From the NCBI RefSeq assembly GCF_013373865.1, contig NC_050467.1:25814996-25878995 (forward strand): a stretch of 64,000 bases of DNA, given 5' to 3'. Origin of the DNA: Monomorium pharaonis. Its lineage: Eukaryota; Arthropoda; Insecta; Hymenoptera; Formicidae. Position 1 is the stretch's first letter, and each line of letters opens with the position of its first letter. The translations under genes were made by a program, and so were the position numbers. Shown here piece after piece: positions 25,212 to 38,215 of this stretch. The notes beneath the pieces are model-generated. The model saw nothing but the letters and a program-made list of their open reading frames with translations, ran no database searches and was not told where the DNA came from.

Positions 25212-25390
25212 GGAGAAAATATTCTCTTTTAGAATTATCTTCAAAATGATAGTCGCGAGACAACATAGATTTGGAAGAAATTTTTCTATACTTTTACTAA
25301 AATTTAGTCAAATTTTAATAAAATTCTTCAAGGTCCTTGTCCTACGACTGCCATGGTTTTAAAGATAAACTCTAAGAGAAAATTCTCTCC
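25212..25390. mobile_element. MITE family 3, copy 1
   Basis: The left end starts GGAGAAAATATTCTCTTTTA then GAATTATCTTCAAAATGATA. The right end, reverse complemented, starts GGAGAGAATTTTCTCTTAGA then GTTTATCTTTAAAACCATGG. Long terminal inverted repeats on a 179-base unit. The same ends recur at 54552-54872. Confidence 0.65.
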
Positions 25391-25589
25391 ATACAATCCC
25401 GATTATAAAGCTATATAGTCTCGGTACAGGTGTGGCCAATATAGTCTCTCAAGCGTACTGCAATATCTGCAATAAGGTTTATATAGTAAGAAAAAGTAAC
25501 ATTAGGAATGCCGTTCAAAATAACATACTACGCATACGTATCGCACAATTGAGTTTTTCGCAATGGCCTTAGTGTCTGATACAAAGGTT

Positions 25590-26085
25590 TAAGAAGGTTC
25601 TCCAGTTTTCTCCTAATATAAAACTTGATAAAATAAGTTGATGATAATACATAAGCATACCTGAATTTTTTTTAATTTTTTGACCGCAAAATTTTTAAAA
25701 ATAACTTTCTAATGTAGTTTTAGAAGAGAGAGAGAGAGAGAGAGGGGGGGGAGAACATGAAATTTTATGTTATGTTATTTCGTGCAGGAGTATAAAATAT
25801 TCCTGAATTTTACAATGTTCTTTAAATATAAAATTACAACAATGAAAATAAGATAAGATGGTTCTTATTACATTTAAATTTCTATTATATAAATATATTG
25901 TTTTTCAATTCTTTCCATCAATGTATTATAAAGAAAACAAAATTTTTATAACAAATTATCGTTTTTATTGCCTAAAATCTCTATTCATGATTTATTATAC
26001 TAAAGATGACAATGTCGAAGAATTGTGTTTTATATATATATAAAGCCCACGTGAAATTCCTTCTTTTTTAAACTGGAGAACTTCC
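25590..26085. mobile_element. candidate inverted-repeat element
   Basis: AAGAAGGTTCTCCAGTTTT near 25590 and its near reverse complement AAACTGGAGAACTTCCTT near 26070 bracket about 490 bases. A related stretch (AAGGTTCTCC, then CCTGAATTTTTT) is at 63277-63430. Includes a short (GA)n-(G)n tract at 25727-25751. Confidence 0.35.
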
Positions 26086-26156
26086 TTAGGAAAGAATCCT
26101 TTTTAACTTTCTCTTGTTTCAGCTGCAATTTCTAAATCGATTAATCTTCTCTAAAA

Positions 26157-26157
<1 letters not shown>

Positions 26158-26219
<62 letters not shown>
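26158..26219. repeat. (GA)n microsatellite
   Basis: About 30 GA units with one AAAG interruption. Confidence 0.97.
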
Positions 26220-26224
<5 letters not shown>

Positions 26225-26627
26225 AGAGAAATTTTATTATTACGCACAATATTAATACAATTAATTTAATAGAGATATTAACTCTAAAAACAATCCCGAA
26301 AGACTTCCCAAAGACAAAGATCCTTTTTAAAGATCCACTTTTTTCAGGTTTAAAAAGATTTAGTTGTCAGCGTTTAATAGCATTAGTGTACCTATTTTGT
26401 CCACTATCAAATTGCCGACAGAAAGTTATGGAGGGATATTATGAAGAGATCATTACAAACGCAAAAGAGAAAAAAAAAACAACGAACTTATTACTACACG
26501 CTACTAAAGCTTGTACGTAGTATGCTAATATAGCGCTGTGTTAATCAGTGTCTCGCAAATTAGGCCTAAATCTAAAATTCACCTCAAGAGAGGCATACAA
26601 TACGTATTATAAATATAATACATATGT

Positions 26628-26989
26628 TACACTGAGAGAAAAGTAGTTTGTATTTGTGACTGGATTGTGTTAAGATAATTATTTTTTATTCAGAGAGTTC
26701 TATTTTTATAGTTATTACTATAATATTAGTAATAATAACAAGCAATTTTTACACTGACAAAAGAAATTACAATTATTACAATTTAAATATGATTGGCATT
26801 AAAAATAATTATAAATTATAATTATTTCCCGAAGTTATATAACTAACTATATATATTTAAATTATAGTACTGGCAACGTGTTTTTTATGACACGTTGCAT
26901 GTTATTATCCTTATTACTGAAAAAATGGAACATCTAATTATAATTATTTTAATATTCAATTATAGTCACAATACTTTTCTCTCTCGATA
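26628..26989. mobile_element. MITE family 2, copy 4
   Basis: The left end is CACTGAGAGAAAAGTA followed by GTATTTGTGACTG. The right end, reverse complemented, is CGAGAGAGAAAAGTATTGTG then ACTATAATTGAATATTAAAA. The clearest copy of the family with that at 12698. About 360 bases; no coding capacity. Confidence 0.65.
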
Positions 26990-28025
26990 CATTCTTTTCT
27001 CCTTCTCGTGCACGTTGCGCCTTTTCTTGCAAAAAAAGACCTTTACAACAACCGCAATTAAATCTTAGTCCTGCGAAAATTGCGAAGAACGAAATAATTG
27101 TGCTACCGATGTAAAACATCTCAGATCTACCTGTTATACAGAGCGATTACACGAAGAGGAGAATAATGTTCGACGTAATATCCTCTTCCTTTTTTTTGTC
27201 AACGAGCGAGAGGAAATCAATTACGAGAACCGATTTTTGTGAGAAATGGACGATTGGAAACTGGATAAAAGAGCTTTGGATAATAAATGGGACAAACAAA
27301 TATGATTTTTCTAATGGCAGTGTCGTTTATTATGCGTCTGAGCAGCATACAACATTCTTTCATATCGCTTAAGTTCATCGTAGTATTTGCAAACAATTTG
27401 CAAACAATGCACTGTGCATATTTTTCGCAGGAATATCAATTTCATTTCGTTTTTGCGAGAATATCAACTCGGCTGAATAAATTACCGGATGGAACGTTTT
27501 CAATGAATCCGACGTTAATTTAATTCGAATTTAATTCAAATTTTTCTTTACCTTGCTGCCTGAATTGACTTAATGAAAAATTGAAGTCTCTGTGTTTTCA
27601 ATATTCTTTTTTTATACACACATCTGCCATAAACGTCGAATCGAGAATCACTCCGGTGTCGGTGAAAATCGGGAAGCAAAACTAATCACGATTTAAATTT
27701 ACATATGCAACACGTTACTTGGGAAAGCGGAAATTTGACTTTCAAATACAGGAGATTCCTATCGCGATCGACGGACAGGACGGTTACGTTAACGTGATAA
27801 GAAACATTCGCGCACTGTCACACGTCGCTAAACGTGTCTGCTTTTATTTTCGGCAAAACTTGCGCATTAGTTGGCGTGTAATACAACCATCACAATACAG
27901 TAATGTGTTTTCTTTGATGCACCGGCATTTTTTTTTAATTCCGAACGAAGGGAGAAACAAACGCACAGATGAAATCACTTTTCAGTAACAATTATTGCAC
28001 ACTTAATGCGCGTTATCTTAACGCC

Positions 28026-28123
28026 TACCCACATAGTATATAATATCACTATGATATCATTATAATATTACTGTGACATTGAAATATTATTGATACTACT
28101 GTAATATTACGTGCTATGTAGGT
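28026..28123. repeat. 98-base imperfect hairpin
   Basis: ACCCACATAGTATATAATAT at the left and ATATTACGTGCTATGTAGGT at the right pair across most of the length, with a short loop near TGACATTG. Either a foldback element or a small-RNA-type precursor; sequence alone cannot tell. Confidence 0.6.
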
Positions 28124-28134
28124 AATACCGCAAC

Positions 28135-28300
28135 TTGGGCTTGTTTGCACCAATATAAATTTAGATAAATTTTGATTTCTTATATATTTTTTAATTCTCT
28201 CACTCTCACTCTCTCTCTCTATCTCAGAACAAGAAAAAGATAGAAAGCGAGTTAAACCAAGATAGAAATTAATTTATATTGATGCAAACGAGCCTTGCTC
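28135..28300. mobile_element. short inverted-repeat element (MITE-like)
   Basis: GGGCTTGTTTGCACCAATAT at the left. The right end, reverse complemented, is AAGGCTCGTTTGCATCAATA, then TAAATTAATTTCT. About 28 paired bases enclose a CT/GA-rich core. Immediately follows the 28026 hairpin. Confidence 0.5.
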
Positions 28301-28377
28301 ACGAATTTCATAGAAACCTTTGTGCACCTTCGCCTAAAGATAGCCCAACGGACACGAGAACGTAGAACTACGTAGTT

Positions 28378-29187
28378 TCACAGTTTACAACACAGCAGCT
28401 TTAAACTCGTCGATACGTGAATTCGAACGACAGACATTTCGCGTGAAAAATTAATCGTAAAGGTGAAAATATCAACCGGATACACGCGTGTGCGCACTGT
28501 AAGAGAAACGACACGAGATTCACTCACGCTCGAGACGTCACACGGCAAGTCGCAGAAGATCCTCGCCGCCATCATGTCGAAAAATGCTTCGGACGGCACG
28601 ATTTGCACGCGCCGCTGTTCACGAATAGAGAGGTACAAAAATCAGAGACCGGCTCGTCTCTGCGATAATATCGTCGGCGTACGAACCTGCGAACGGGAAA
28701 GGAAACGGTGCGCGTTTGATCGCTACGCGAAAGCTGGAGTAACGAGCGACACGATCATGCGTGGCTGTGCAGGAACGAGCAACGACCAACGACTGCGAGC
28801 GGAGAGGCAGAACGAGGAGGAACGAGGACTACTGGCACTGGCTGGCACTACTGGCAGCAGAAAGCGCCGCGCCGCGCCGCGCCGCGCGCGCACAACGATG
28901 CGCGAGGCGAAACGACAGGTGACTAGTCGGCGAGTCCGACCGAGTCCGACGCTACGCCATGCGCGCCGGACCGGACGCCACGCTCTCGGGCGTGCTCGGC
29001 GCCTTTCGGCCGCCTTCGCCGGCCTATGGTGGGGCGAACAGTGTATCCGTGACGTCACATAATTAGAGTAAATACAAAGTAGTCTTGATGGGACAGCGGC
29101 GTGCGCCGCACCGTGAGTCGCTGGTCCGAGCGCGTCAAACCTATATCGCTCCGATACACGCACACCGCGTTCTCGCGAGTAGCTCAT
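28378..29187. promoter_or_regulatory. CpG-rich block, possible promoter
   Basis: CpG-dense and open in several frames on both strands, which is a composition effect. It has a YY1/Pho-like site (GCCGCCATCATG, 28565-28576; ATGGCGGC on the minus strand). A minus-strand frame starting MMAARIFCDLPCDVS there is followed by a good donor (AGC/GTGAGT), so a minus-strand first exon is conceivable. No downstream minus-strand exons were found to 22.7 kb. Direction unresolved. Confidence 0.35.
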
Positions 29188-29200
29188 AATATATATATAT

Positions 29201-29260
<60 letters not shown>
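29188..29260. repeat. (TA)n microsatellite
   Basis: AT dinucleotide run, interrupted by TTTTATT near 29210, between two CpG-rich stretches. Confidence 0.95.
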
Positions 29261-29263
<3 letters not shown>

Positions 29264-30021
29264 CGCGCGCACTATGTGTCGTCAGTGTGTATGTGCATCA
29301 AAGCATCCTAGATGACTGTGGGAATAGTGAGCAACACTCGTGCTGCGAAGAAATGGAAAAGATAGAGGTGAGAGAACCGAATGGAAGCCGGGTATATATA
29401 CAAGAGACACACGAATTTTCCGTGTCGCCACTGTTAATTTTGTACCACAAATAAATTTCGCGCTTAACGTTCTCTTCTACTACTCCCTCTTCTCTCTCTC
29501 TCTCTCATTTTTTCTTCTTTCATTTTTTTCTCTCTTTTTTTTCCCCTTTATAATCACCGCGCTCCCCCCTCCCGCGCTGCTCCGTTCACCCTCACCCTCT
29601 CGTTCCTTCTCCTCCTACATAACCGTCAGATTTACCTCGGCAAATACTCGCTCGACCGTAATGCAGAAGTGACAGCGTGGTGACGAATGGGGTGGGGGAG
29701 GGAAGGGATAGCCGACAGAGTGGGGAGATGATCGTGTAGTTAGACATCTGGCAACGAATACCATTGTATGTATCTTCGGTGTGTACCATACTATTAGATG
29801 GACTGGTTACTTCTCGTTCTCTTCCCCACTCTCTCTCTCTCTCTCTCTCGCTCTTTCTCTCTCTCTCTCTCTTCTCTCTCTTCTTTAAGCCCCGTCATCG
29901 TCTATCCGTTCATCTCCGTTTCATTTTCGATCTTCTCTGTCAAGTTTATGATTCCGTCCTTATCTCGCGCGCGCGTCTCCTGACTCTGCCTTTTGCTCCC
30001 TCTCTTCGTCGCACTCGGTAC

Positions 30022-30027
<6 letters not shown>

Positions 30028-30108
<81 letters not shown>
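30028..30108. repeat. (TC)n microsatellite, 40 units
   Basis: Pure TC run of about 80 bases; a second TC run follows at 30181-30213. Confidence 0.98.
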
Positions 30109-30113
<5 letters not shown>

Positions 30114-30176
30114 GTCTTTCCCCTCTTGTATCTTTCTCCGTTTGTCTCGCGATCCTTCTCCGTTTACTTCATTTTG

Positions 30177-30215
<39 letters not shown>

Positions 30216-30698
30216 GTCTGTTTTCTGTCTTCATCTCTCTCGCGCACCGGCTCTACTCCATACCGTCCTTCCTCTCGTTCCCTCTCATTCTCAGTTAGTG
30301 AGGTATTTATAGATGTGCCTTAACCCGATTTAACGCAGCCACCTCAACTGGTATTGTCCTAACGACTATTTAATGAGAAATTGCATTGTTTTCGGTTTCT
30401 CATTTCCTTCACCACAAATCAGCTTTCACTGAACGGTAATATCGCATCCCGCCGGTGACAAATGTCCACGCGCGATATAAAAGAATAGAAACGAAAGAAA
30501 GAAAAACAAAAGGTAATAGAGAGCGGAAGCATTATCCGTCATATGTCCAAGAAACGAATCGATAGAAGGTTACATTGTTATCGCTGATGGAATAATATCG
30601 ACGCGTTTCGCGTACCATGCCGAATTGGACAAATCCAATTTCGATGCTTTTAAGATCATCTCGCGAATAAAATCGTGGTTACGGCTACGAGTGCTATG

Positions 30699-30800
30699 AG
30701 GACTACGAGGACGAGGACGAGGACGACGACGAGGACGACGACGACGACGACGGCGACGGCGACGGCGATGGCGACGACGGCGGTGGTGGTGGCGGTGGGA
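30699..30800. repeat. GAC/GAG/GGC trinucleotide block
   Basis: Imperfect trinucleotide repeats, purine-rich on the plus strand, changing from GAG/GAC to GAC, GGC and finally GGT units. Confidence 0.9.
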
Positions 30801-32229
30801 GGCGGGAGGTGACGGCGTCGGAAGAGAGAGAAGGAGGCGGGGGTGGGAAAAAAGAAATGTTTTCGTAGTGCTTTGTCGAAAAAGGCATGTACAGTCCACG
30901 GAGAAAATTGATCGCAAGGAAAGTGTTATTTTCGCGACATCGTTTTCCTCTCCGTGCGTCGGAAGAGCGCACGGAACTTGTTTATTTACTCTGCGAGAGA
31001 GGAATATCGCCGGTCCAGCTATTCGCTTGCAATACGCGCGTGGCGAGTCATTGACAATATACGGATGTTATACCGATAAATACTCTGTGTGTGTGTGTGT
31101 GTGTGTATGTTGGCGCGCGCGCGTGACATGATTTTCTGGCGAATGCAGTTTTTTCAGCGAGCTCTCCCTTCCTCCCCCGTGCGTGTGGTGGTGCTCTGGT
31201 TGAACTCTTTCCGCCCCCTTCCTTCTTCCCGTAGGTCTCTCCCTCCCCCGTCCCTCCTCGTCATTCGTCCGGCTCCCCCTTCCCGCATATCGCTCGCATT
31301 CTAGCGGATGAATTCTAAGTATACGTTTGAGAATTAAATCGATAAACGAGGACTCGCGGAATTGTAGCAATTATTGTATCGGTGGTCTGCATTTAATTCC
31401 GTTGTCGTTTATTTTATCTATTTCGAGAGTGCGGGTAGTGAAATTTTGGGAATCTTGCCAGAATAGATATGCATTACGTAAATTAAATTGCATTAGATGA
31501 AATATGAAAAATGAAATATTGTTTTAAGTCGAAATAAACGACTTGTGAGGTAACGTGTATGACTTTTAACGATTTCTATATTCATCGCTGATGTGGGTTA
31601 CATTCGTCTGTTTCACTCGCGCTCGAACAATGGAGCAGCGCCGTGCCGGCCTGAAACCGTCTCCCGCGAACGAATTCTACGACGAAATCAAATTCCAAGG
31701 TGGAAGACGATCGCCGCGATTCCGAGTTGTCCTTGCTTTCGCCTCAGAGTTTTGCGCGATCGGAACTGCAAACGAATCGCGCTCGCACGCGCACATACGC
31801 GAAAATAAAATTCACGCGTCGAAAACAATGGGTGGTGATTTATGTCGTTCGTGCGCGCCTAATTCTCCCTCGAATTCTCTTCGTGCCACAAACAAATTTT
31901 TCGACCAAAAACGGATTTTTAAGTGCGTAGTGGGATTTTTATGCGTCGACCTTCTTTACGATTATTTTTACATTTAGCTCACGAAAGGATTGCAAGACAC
32001 ATGAAATAAAATGTCGCGAAGAAGGTCACGCAGCTGCATTTATAATGTCACGTATTTACTAACGCGAGATGCATCGTTTCATAAGCAGATCGGAAAACTG
32101 ATGCGTAGAAAATAATAACGCGCGGGCGTGTGCGCGATTTGCCTTCTACCTTGTATTTTTTCGCATTTAGCAAAAATCGAGTTTCTACAGAAAAACGATT
32201 ATATTCTATTCAATCATTGTCTCGCAATA

Positions 32230-32575
32230 ATCAAGAATATAAAATTTTCTTTAAAGAATTTCATAATCGTAAACAGACGTGTAATTTGTTCGCGTAAAGA
32301 AATTTTGTATAGGTTTATGAAGAAACATACATAGTCATCTTTATCTATTAATAAATTTTCATGAGTGAAGAGGAAAAAATATCGATTAAGAGAAAAATAG
32401 TAATATTCCCAAATTAAAGAATTGAATCTTTTTAGTATTATTATTAAAATCATATTCTTCTCTTTAGATTATTATGGAAGTAAAAATATATTTTATTAAA
32501 ATGTAAGATTATAAAATTTTTTATATATTCTTGCTTATATATAAGACAATGATTGTTGAATAGAATATTATAGAA
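32230..32575 (-). mobile_element. repeat family 1, copy A (reverse)
   Basis: Contains GAAATTTTGTATAGGTTTAT, then TTCATGAGTGAAGAGGAAAA, and ends GACAATGATTGTTGAATAGA, matching the reverse-oriented copy at 56975. Confidence 0.5.
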
Positions 32576-32584
32576 AGAATAGAT

Positions 32585-32615
32585 TCTCTCTCTCTCTCTC
32601 TCTTTCTCTCTGTGC

Positions 32616-32678
<63 letters not shown>
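32585..32678. repeat. composite (CT)n-(GC)n-(TG)n microsatellite
   Basis: Three dinucleotide arrays abut: CT, then about nine CG units, then about 25 TG units. The CG/TG part is alternating purine-pyrimidine, a Z-DNA-prone pattern. Confidence 0.95.
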
Positions 32679-32681
<3 letters not shown>

Positions 32682-35259
32682 AATGGTAAATTTATCATAT
32701 TGTGTATTTTGACGTACGCGGTAAATGTGACACTGGCGAATTACGTCGTGATAAAAATGGACATTTTTCCGGACGATCGACGAGAAGAGGGGATCGCGCG
32801 CGACCGGTTCGCACTCGCAATAGAAAATACATGTGTTTCGAAATTCGCGCAATGACGCGGCCGTTCTCTCTTCGAGAGTAAAGAATAAAGCCACCGCGAG
32901 CGTTTTCTCGCGCATTTATTTACGCGCAAGGTTACCTAACTCTACTTTAATCACCACGTCGATTCTGTTTTTGAAATGGTATCGAGCACCAAGAGCTCTG
33001 GAACGATATCACAACATTAAACGCTCGAATATCACGGTTCGTCGCGCGTAAACGGAGACACTGTACGCGAGTTTAATATTTTCGTTACGCTAATCATGCG
33101 GAAAAAGCGTAACTTTTAATTCTCTTTGAGTCTTTTTTTTAATCGCATCGCGTGTTCCACGTTAAATATCATCACATTATCTTTACTAATATTATCGTTA
33201 TTTAAACAATGCAAATGTAGCGTGTTTATATTTATTCATTTATTCATGAATTATTATTGGTTTTGTCAAAGAATGATAAATTTCTTTGCTTCTATATTTC
33301 TATATAAATTGAAATTATAATGTATAATTAAATGTTGTTCATTTAGCGTGCACGACGGCCGACAATATTCCGTTTCAGCTAGAAAATTGCTAATTCTCGC
33401 TTAAATTTGTAATTATAATATATCTGAAGACACATACACACATGCAGGCGCGCATGTACCTATATTCACGCGGTGTATTTGCACCTGCATACGGAAATTG
33501 TCCTTCCTATTAGCCGCGAAGGCGGAGCACGTAGACGAGTTTCTTTTTGTCTCGCTGTTTTCCAAGTATCTTTTTTTATATTAATTTATCCAGTAATCGC
33601 GCGTGCATACATGCGCCTGTTACGTGGAGTCGCATATCCGACATGTTTACACGCCTGTATCTCTGTGTGAAATCATCGGGATCGCGTTCGTGTGCGTGTT
33701 GTGTGTATGCGCCCGCGCACAACACGCGCCCGTACAGGCCGAGTTGTACAGGACGAATCAAATTTGGCCGACCGAGTGACTAGGACAGGTGTCCCCTCCC
33801 CTTCCCTCCTCTCCCCAGGTGCTGACAATAGCCAGGGCGAACAAAAGTACGCTCTGTACGTAATAGGGGATTATATGACGAAGAGCGCTCTTTTTCATTG
33901 CAGAAAAATGCTTTCTCTGAAATGTGACCGCGTGCAGGTACTTCTATCTATTACTTTATTATTATGTGTTTAAAAACGCACATTTTTCATCGTTTATCGC
34001 AAAACTTGACTTTGTGAGAAGATATTGGTCTCATTTAAATTTAATTTTAATTTATATGTGTGTGATGTTGTGTTTCAAAAGTAAGTCTTGCTCATCTTGT
34101 TACCTTGAACATGTATATATACCTATATACTTGTGTGCGCGCACGTGTGCGTGCATGCGTGTATTTGCATGCGCGTGTGTGTGCGTGCGAGCGTGCATGC
34201 GCAATTTTATGATATATATTAAATAATATATATTATGTACACGTTACGAAGCTGTTACTTTTTGATTAAAATATAAAATAAGTCTGGCAACGAGTAAAAT
34301 AAAAACAAAATTAATCACGTTGATGGAAAAAGTTTCACCGTATTTATTCGAATTTATAGCTCGGGCGGACGTGCGTGCATTTATTGATCTTTTTGTGCCA
34401 CCCATTATCCATCCATAGAATCTACCTTGCTCTCCCCACTCTCTCCCTACTCTGTTCTCTCTCGCCTATCTCTCCAACCTTTTCATCGTAGCACCGCGTC
34501 AATGTCTGTAAATATTAACGGCGTTAATCTAAATCCTCGACGTTGACTTGACCCATCTCGTTTCTTTTTCGACCTCTTTTATTTTTCATTTCTCTTAGCT
34601 AACGACATTTAAACAGAAGTACCCGTTGCAGCCTTAATAAAATTTACTTTTCAAGTTTCGTAGAGAGCTCAAGTGGCTTGGATTGCATTATGTGAGTTTG
34701 AGAGAGAGAGAGCAATGACAAGTCGTCTGTCGACACTAGTTAATTAATCGAAAATTAGGTATCGTTTATTCGTGAAATTACATATTGTCGTTTGGACGGC
34801 ATTTGATTGTGCAAATCTGGCGCGTCACATCCGACGTAATTTTAGCTGATGTGTAAATGCTGAATTTTTGGTAAGCCGTATCATGCTCTTCATCAAATTG
34901 TCGCCTCAACCGCGACGTCAAGGTTATCCCTTCCCTGTCCCGCCCTCCCTGTCCCTCTCTAAACTGTTTAATCGGTGTAAAGCTCAGATTTCTCCTTCTA
35001 AACTCTCATTCGAGCGCACGCTAGATTCTCGTCGAAATAAGGAGCGGGCGATAAGAATCTTTTATTCAACTGAATGATAACGTGCGCTAGTGCGAAACAA
35101 GGCGGCCAATGAGCGTGCGATGATTCATTCGAATCCATTACCGTTGAAAAATTCCGTAAACCCGAACTATGTATATAACTTTTTAATTGAGCCACATGGT
35201 GCATCTCGACCTTACGATCGTACATTGTTGTCCGCAAAATTGCATTTAAATTTAAGTTC

Positions 35260-35697
35260 CACAGAAAAAAACATTTGTATCAAATTAAAATGAATATATT
35301 TTATTTAACAACTATTGTTTTATATGAGCAGGAAATTATATTGTTTTGCTTAGATATTTAATCTATTATTTTTTAAAGAAGTTTAAATTTTAACAGCATA
35401 TATTTTTCCATTAAAATTATTATCTCTAAAGAATATATGCTTATTTTGATAATTATAGTATTAAAAAATTTCAATTTCTGATTTAAAAATTGATATCTTT
35501 TTTTTACACTTTCCTCTCAACTTATGAAAATTATTGTTCAATAATAACAATATATTTTTCTCAATAAAACTATACGCAAAATTTCTTTATATAAACAAGT
35601 TATGTCTGTTTAACGCTATACAATCTTATTTTAAGATTTAGCATTTCAAAAACAAAGAGAATTTTCGAAACAATCAAGTTTTTCTGTATACTCCGTG
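35260..35697 (+). mobile_element. repeat family 1, copy B
   Basis: Starts CACAGAAAAAAACATTTGTA. It ends TTTTTCTGTATACTCCGTG, whose reverse complement (CACGGAGTATACAGAAAAA) resembles the start. About 440 bases, one of two nearly complete copies. Confidence 0.6.
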
Positions 35698-36365
35698 CTC
35701 TGCTCTCCTCGCGCGTTGAATCGCGCTCGTCGTGACATTTGAGTTAATGTAATAGAGTTAATGAATATATATGATTAGATATTGTGTCGCATTGCATAGA
35801 GAAAAATACTAACCGACGAAGCTTGTTAAGCGCTCGAAAATTCTGCGACGGACTGTACATCATGCTAAAATTCTAATCGGTAAAATTAGTCGGGAGGGGG
35901 TACAGTCACGCCAGAAAGTCTGACTGACCGCGATTCTATGCAAGAAAGTTAGGAAATCAATTTAACGTAGGCGCGACTTATATTATATACATATACGTTG
36001 TTTTCCAGAGGTATAAATAATGAATAGATTAACAAGCTTAATACTATTAATTAATGAAAATTTTGCTTTTGTAATTAACAATAATTTCGAGAGTAACGAA
36101 GATTAATTGTAAATATTGTCGATCTGAATTAATATTATTTAATAAATAGAAAATTGCAAGTTGTTTTTTAATAAATTTGTGTCAAAGAAGCGAGTATAAA
36201 TTAAATACTAGATATCACAATGTAAAATATCTATACCGATAAATGCGTTGATAAATGCACGAGTACTTTGCTCTTGACTCTACAAATATTTATATAGTGG
36301 TTTACATAAATGTCCTTCTCTAATAAGCGCGTTATCACGCGTATCATGTTTTTCTTTTCTCTCTT

Positions 36366-36417
36366 CCCCCCCCCCTCTCTCTCTCCCCCCCCCCCCTCTC
36401 TCTCTCTCTCTCTCTTT
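36366..36417. repeat. C-run and (TC)n tract
   Basis: Alternating runs of about 10 C and TCTCTC blocks, pyrimidine-only on the plus strand. Confidence 0.9.
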
Positions 36418-38163
36418 CTTTTTTATCGATTCTCCTCGCGCCGCGTTGAAATAATTCGCTGTTCATTTAGTTTCGCGGATATAGCGCGCAAGGTCAACAT
36501 TCGCAAGTGCAGTTATCGTGATTATGGCCGCAAACATAACGGCGGCGCTATGAATTTTACTGCGATACAATTGCAGCGCTAGATGAATAATCGTGAAAGC
36601 GCGTATGAACATCGGTCATTTTGTTAACAGGCGGTAATCTAGATTCGGACCGTGTTGTAGAAATTTTGTCATTACGGAGATAAAGGTACCAAATGCTTTT
36701 CCACTTTGAGTCATTAGTCACGTTAACTCGCCATGATCGTCCTCGCAATTACACGGACACGTCACTGCTATTTAAAGTCCGTAGCGCTGTTATTAGAGAA
36801 TTATTATTTCCATTATTTATTGCTTCGTATATCCGATTCTATCGGTATCTCGATAATATTCACGTCAGTTTGAATCGTAATGCGGCACCAGATTGAATAA
36901 TATTTCGTCATTAACGTTGCGTCAAATTGTTCTTTCCTTTTTTTTCAATGAGACAATTAACATATAATTTTTTCCTGTGCGATCGATAGTCGTTCACCGA
37001 AATGAGAATGTCACCTTCCATTTCTGTTCCGTATTGATATTCCATGGTTATAATCGTAATATAATTCCTTTTACATTTCTCGTTAAATCTTTTTACATTT
37101 CGTTTCGTATTACTTACCATTCTACCTTCCTTTTCCGATTCGTTTGCTGCGTACCTGCATTAGCGCGCTTATACGTTTCATAAAAGATCTTATTTCAAAA
37201 AGTGTAATACATATATACTCATTTTATTGTGCAGTAAAATCCATACGCTCTCTTTTTATCTACATTCATGAAATTGCGTTCTGTAATTCAAGAATATGTT
37301 GACATCTCTCCGTTATGATTTATCACGAGCAAATATTTAATATTATTTTATTAAAATTATAATTAATTTCCTCAAATATTATACCTAGGTTGTATAAAGT
37401 TCACCTAATTTATTTATTTTTTAATCTATCAAAGAGAGAGCTTTTTTTAAATTTAGACAGTGTTTTAAAAAAGTGAAATGAATTATAAGTAGAATTTTAT
37501 TTAGCCTTAGCACCATAGTTATTTGAATCCTCGTTTATCATACTTGTATTACAATGACTGCTACAGTCTTCGTCAAGGGACGGACGCTGCCCTGTGGTGC
37601 TTTTTATTTACGATATCCCTCTTATCGATCAATAACAAATTACAGTTCTCTCGTACGTACCGTTTACTTGCTGATGGGACTGTACATCTATACGCGAGTA
37701 TACGTTCGATTACATTACTCGTTTCAATCGTCCGAAATGAAAAAGTAAAAAAAAAAGGGAAAAGACAAAAACCACGATACATATGTAAGGAAAGAACACG
37801 ATCATATATTGACGTAATTCTTTTATATCTACGTAAATTATGATGGTGTGTTTGTGAAAGTTTCCAACTGCATTATCGCGAGTGCCGAATCACCGATAAA
37901 TAATATAAGATCTAATTCCGTAGTTATGTGCTATACGTATAATCATTCTCTCGTCAGGTGATTTAAATGAATAAATTTTCCCACTGTACCCCGCCTGTAA
38001 CGCCTTCAATATGAATTGGATACAAACATACATTATGTAACAAACTAAATTGAAAAAGGTAAAGTGTAACTTCAAACTTTCTCTCGTTGCGGCAACAAGC
38101 GTTTTTAAATTATCTTGTCATATTTAAATTTTATATTTTACTTTTTATCTTAAGACAAAAAAC

Positions 38164-38164
<1 letters not shown>

Positions 38165-38211
<47 letters not shown>
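38165..38211. repeat. (CA)n microsatellite
   Basis: About 23 AC units followed by a short TA-rich tract. Confidence 0.97.

Positions 38212-38215
<4 letters not shown>

Larger units (their letters stand above)
22671..28377. other. gene-poor interval after the GNAT gene
   Basis: The first part should be the 3' UTR (AATAAA-like sites near 23231 and 23470). Beyond it are microsatellites and inverted-repeat elements at 24314, 25212, 25590, 26628, 28026 and 28135. Short open frames at 27.1-28.0 kb have no splice or family support. Confidence 0.6.
29450..31400. other. CT-rich, microsatellite-dense block
   Basis: Long pyrimidine-biased stretches on the plus strand (29.49-29.65, 29.83-30.29 kb) and a mixed GAC/GGC block. 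Frames reading Ser-Leu runs are simple-sequence artefacts. No gene supported. Confidence 0.7.

Noticed and set aside
28463..29187. 199-codon plus and 154-codon minus frames
   Set aside because: Arg-rich translation of CpG-dense DNA in both directions; no domain.
29764..30312. 182-codon Ser-Leu frame and its neighbours
   Set aside because: Translation of (TC)n tracts.
30570..30972. Arg/Pro/Ser-run minus-strand frames
   Set aside because: Translation of the GAC/GGC trinucleotide block.
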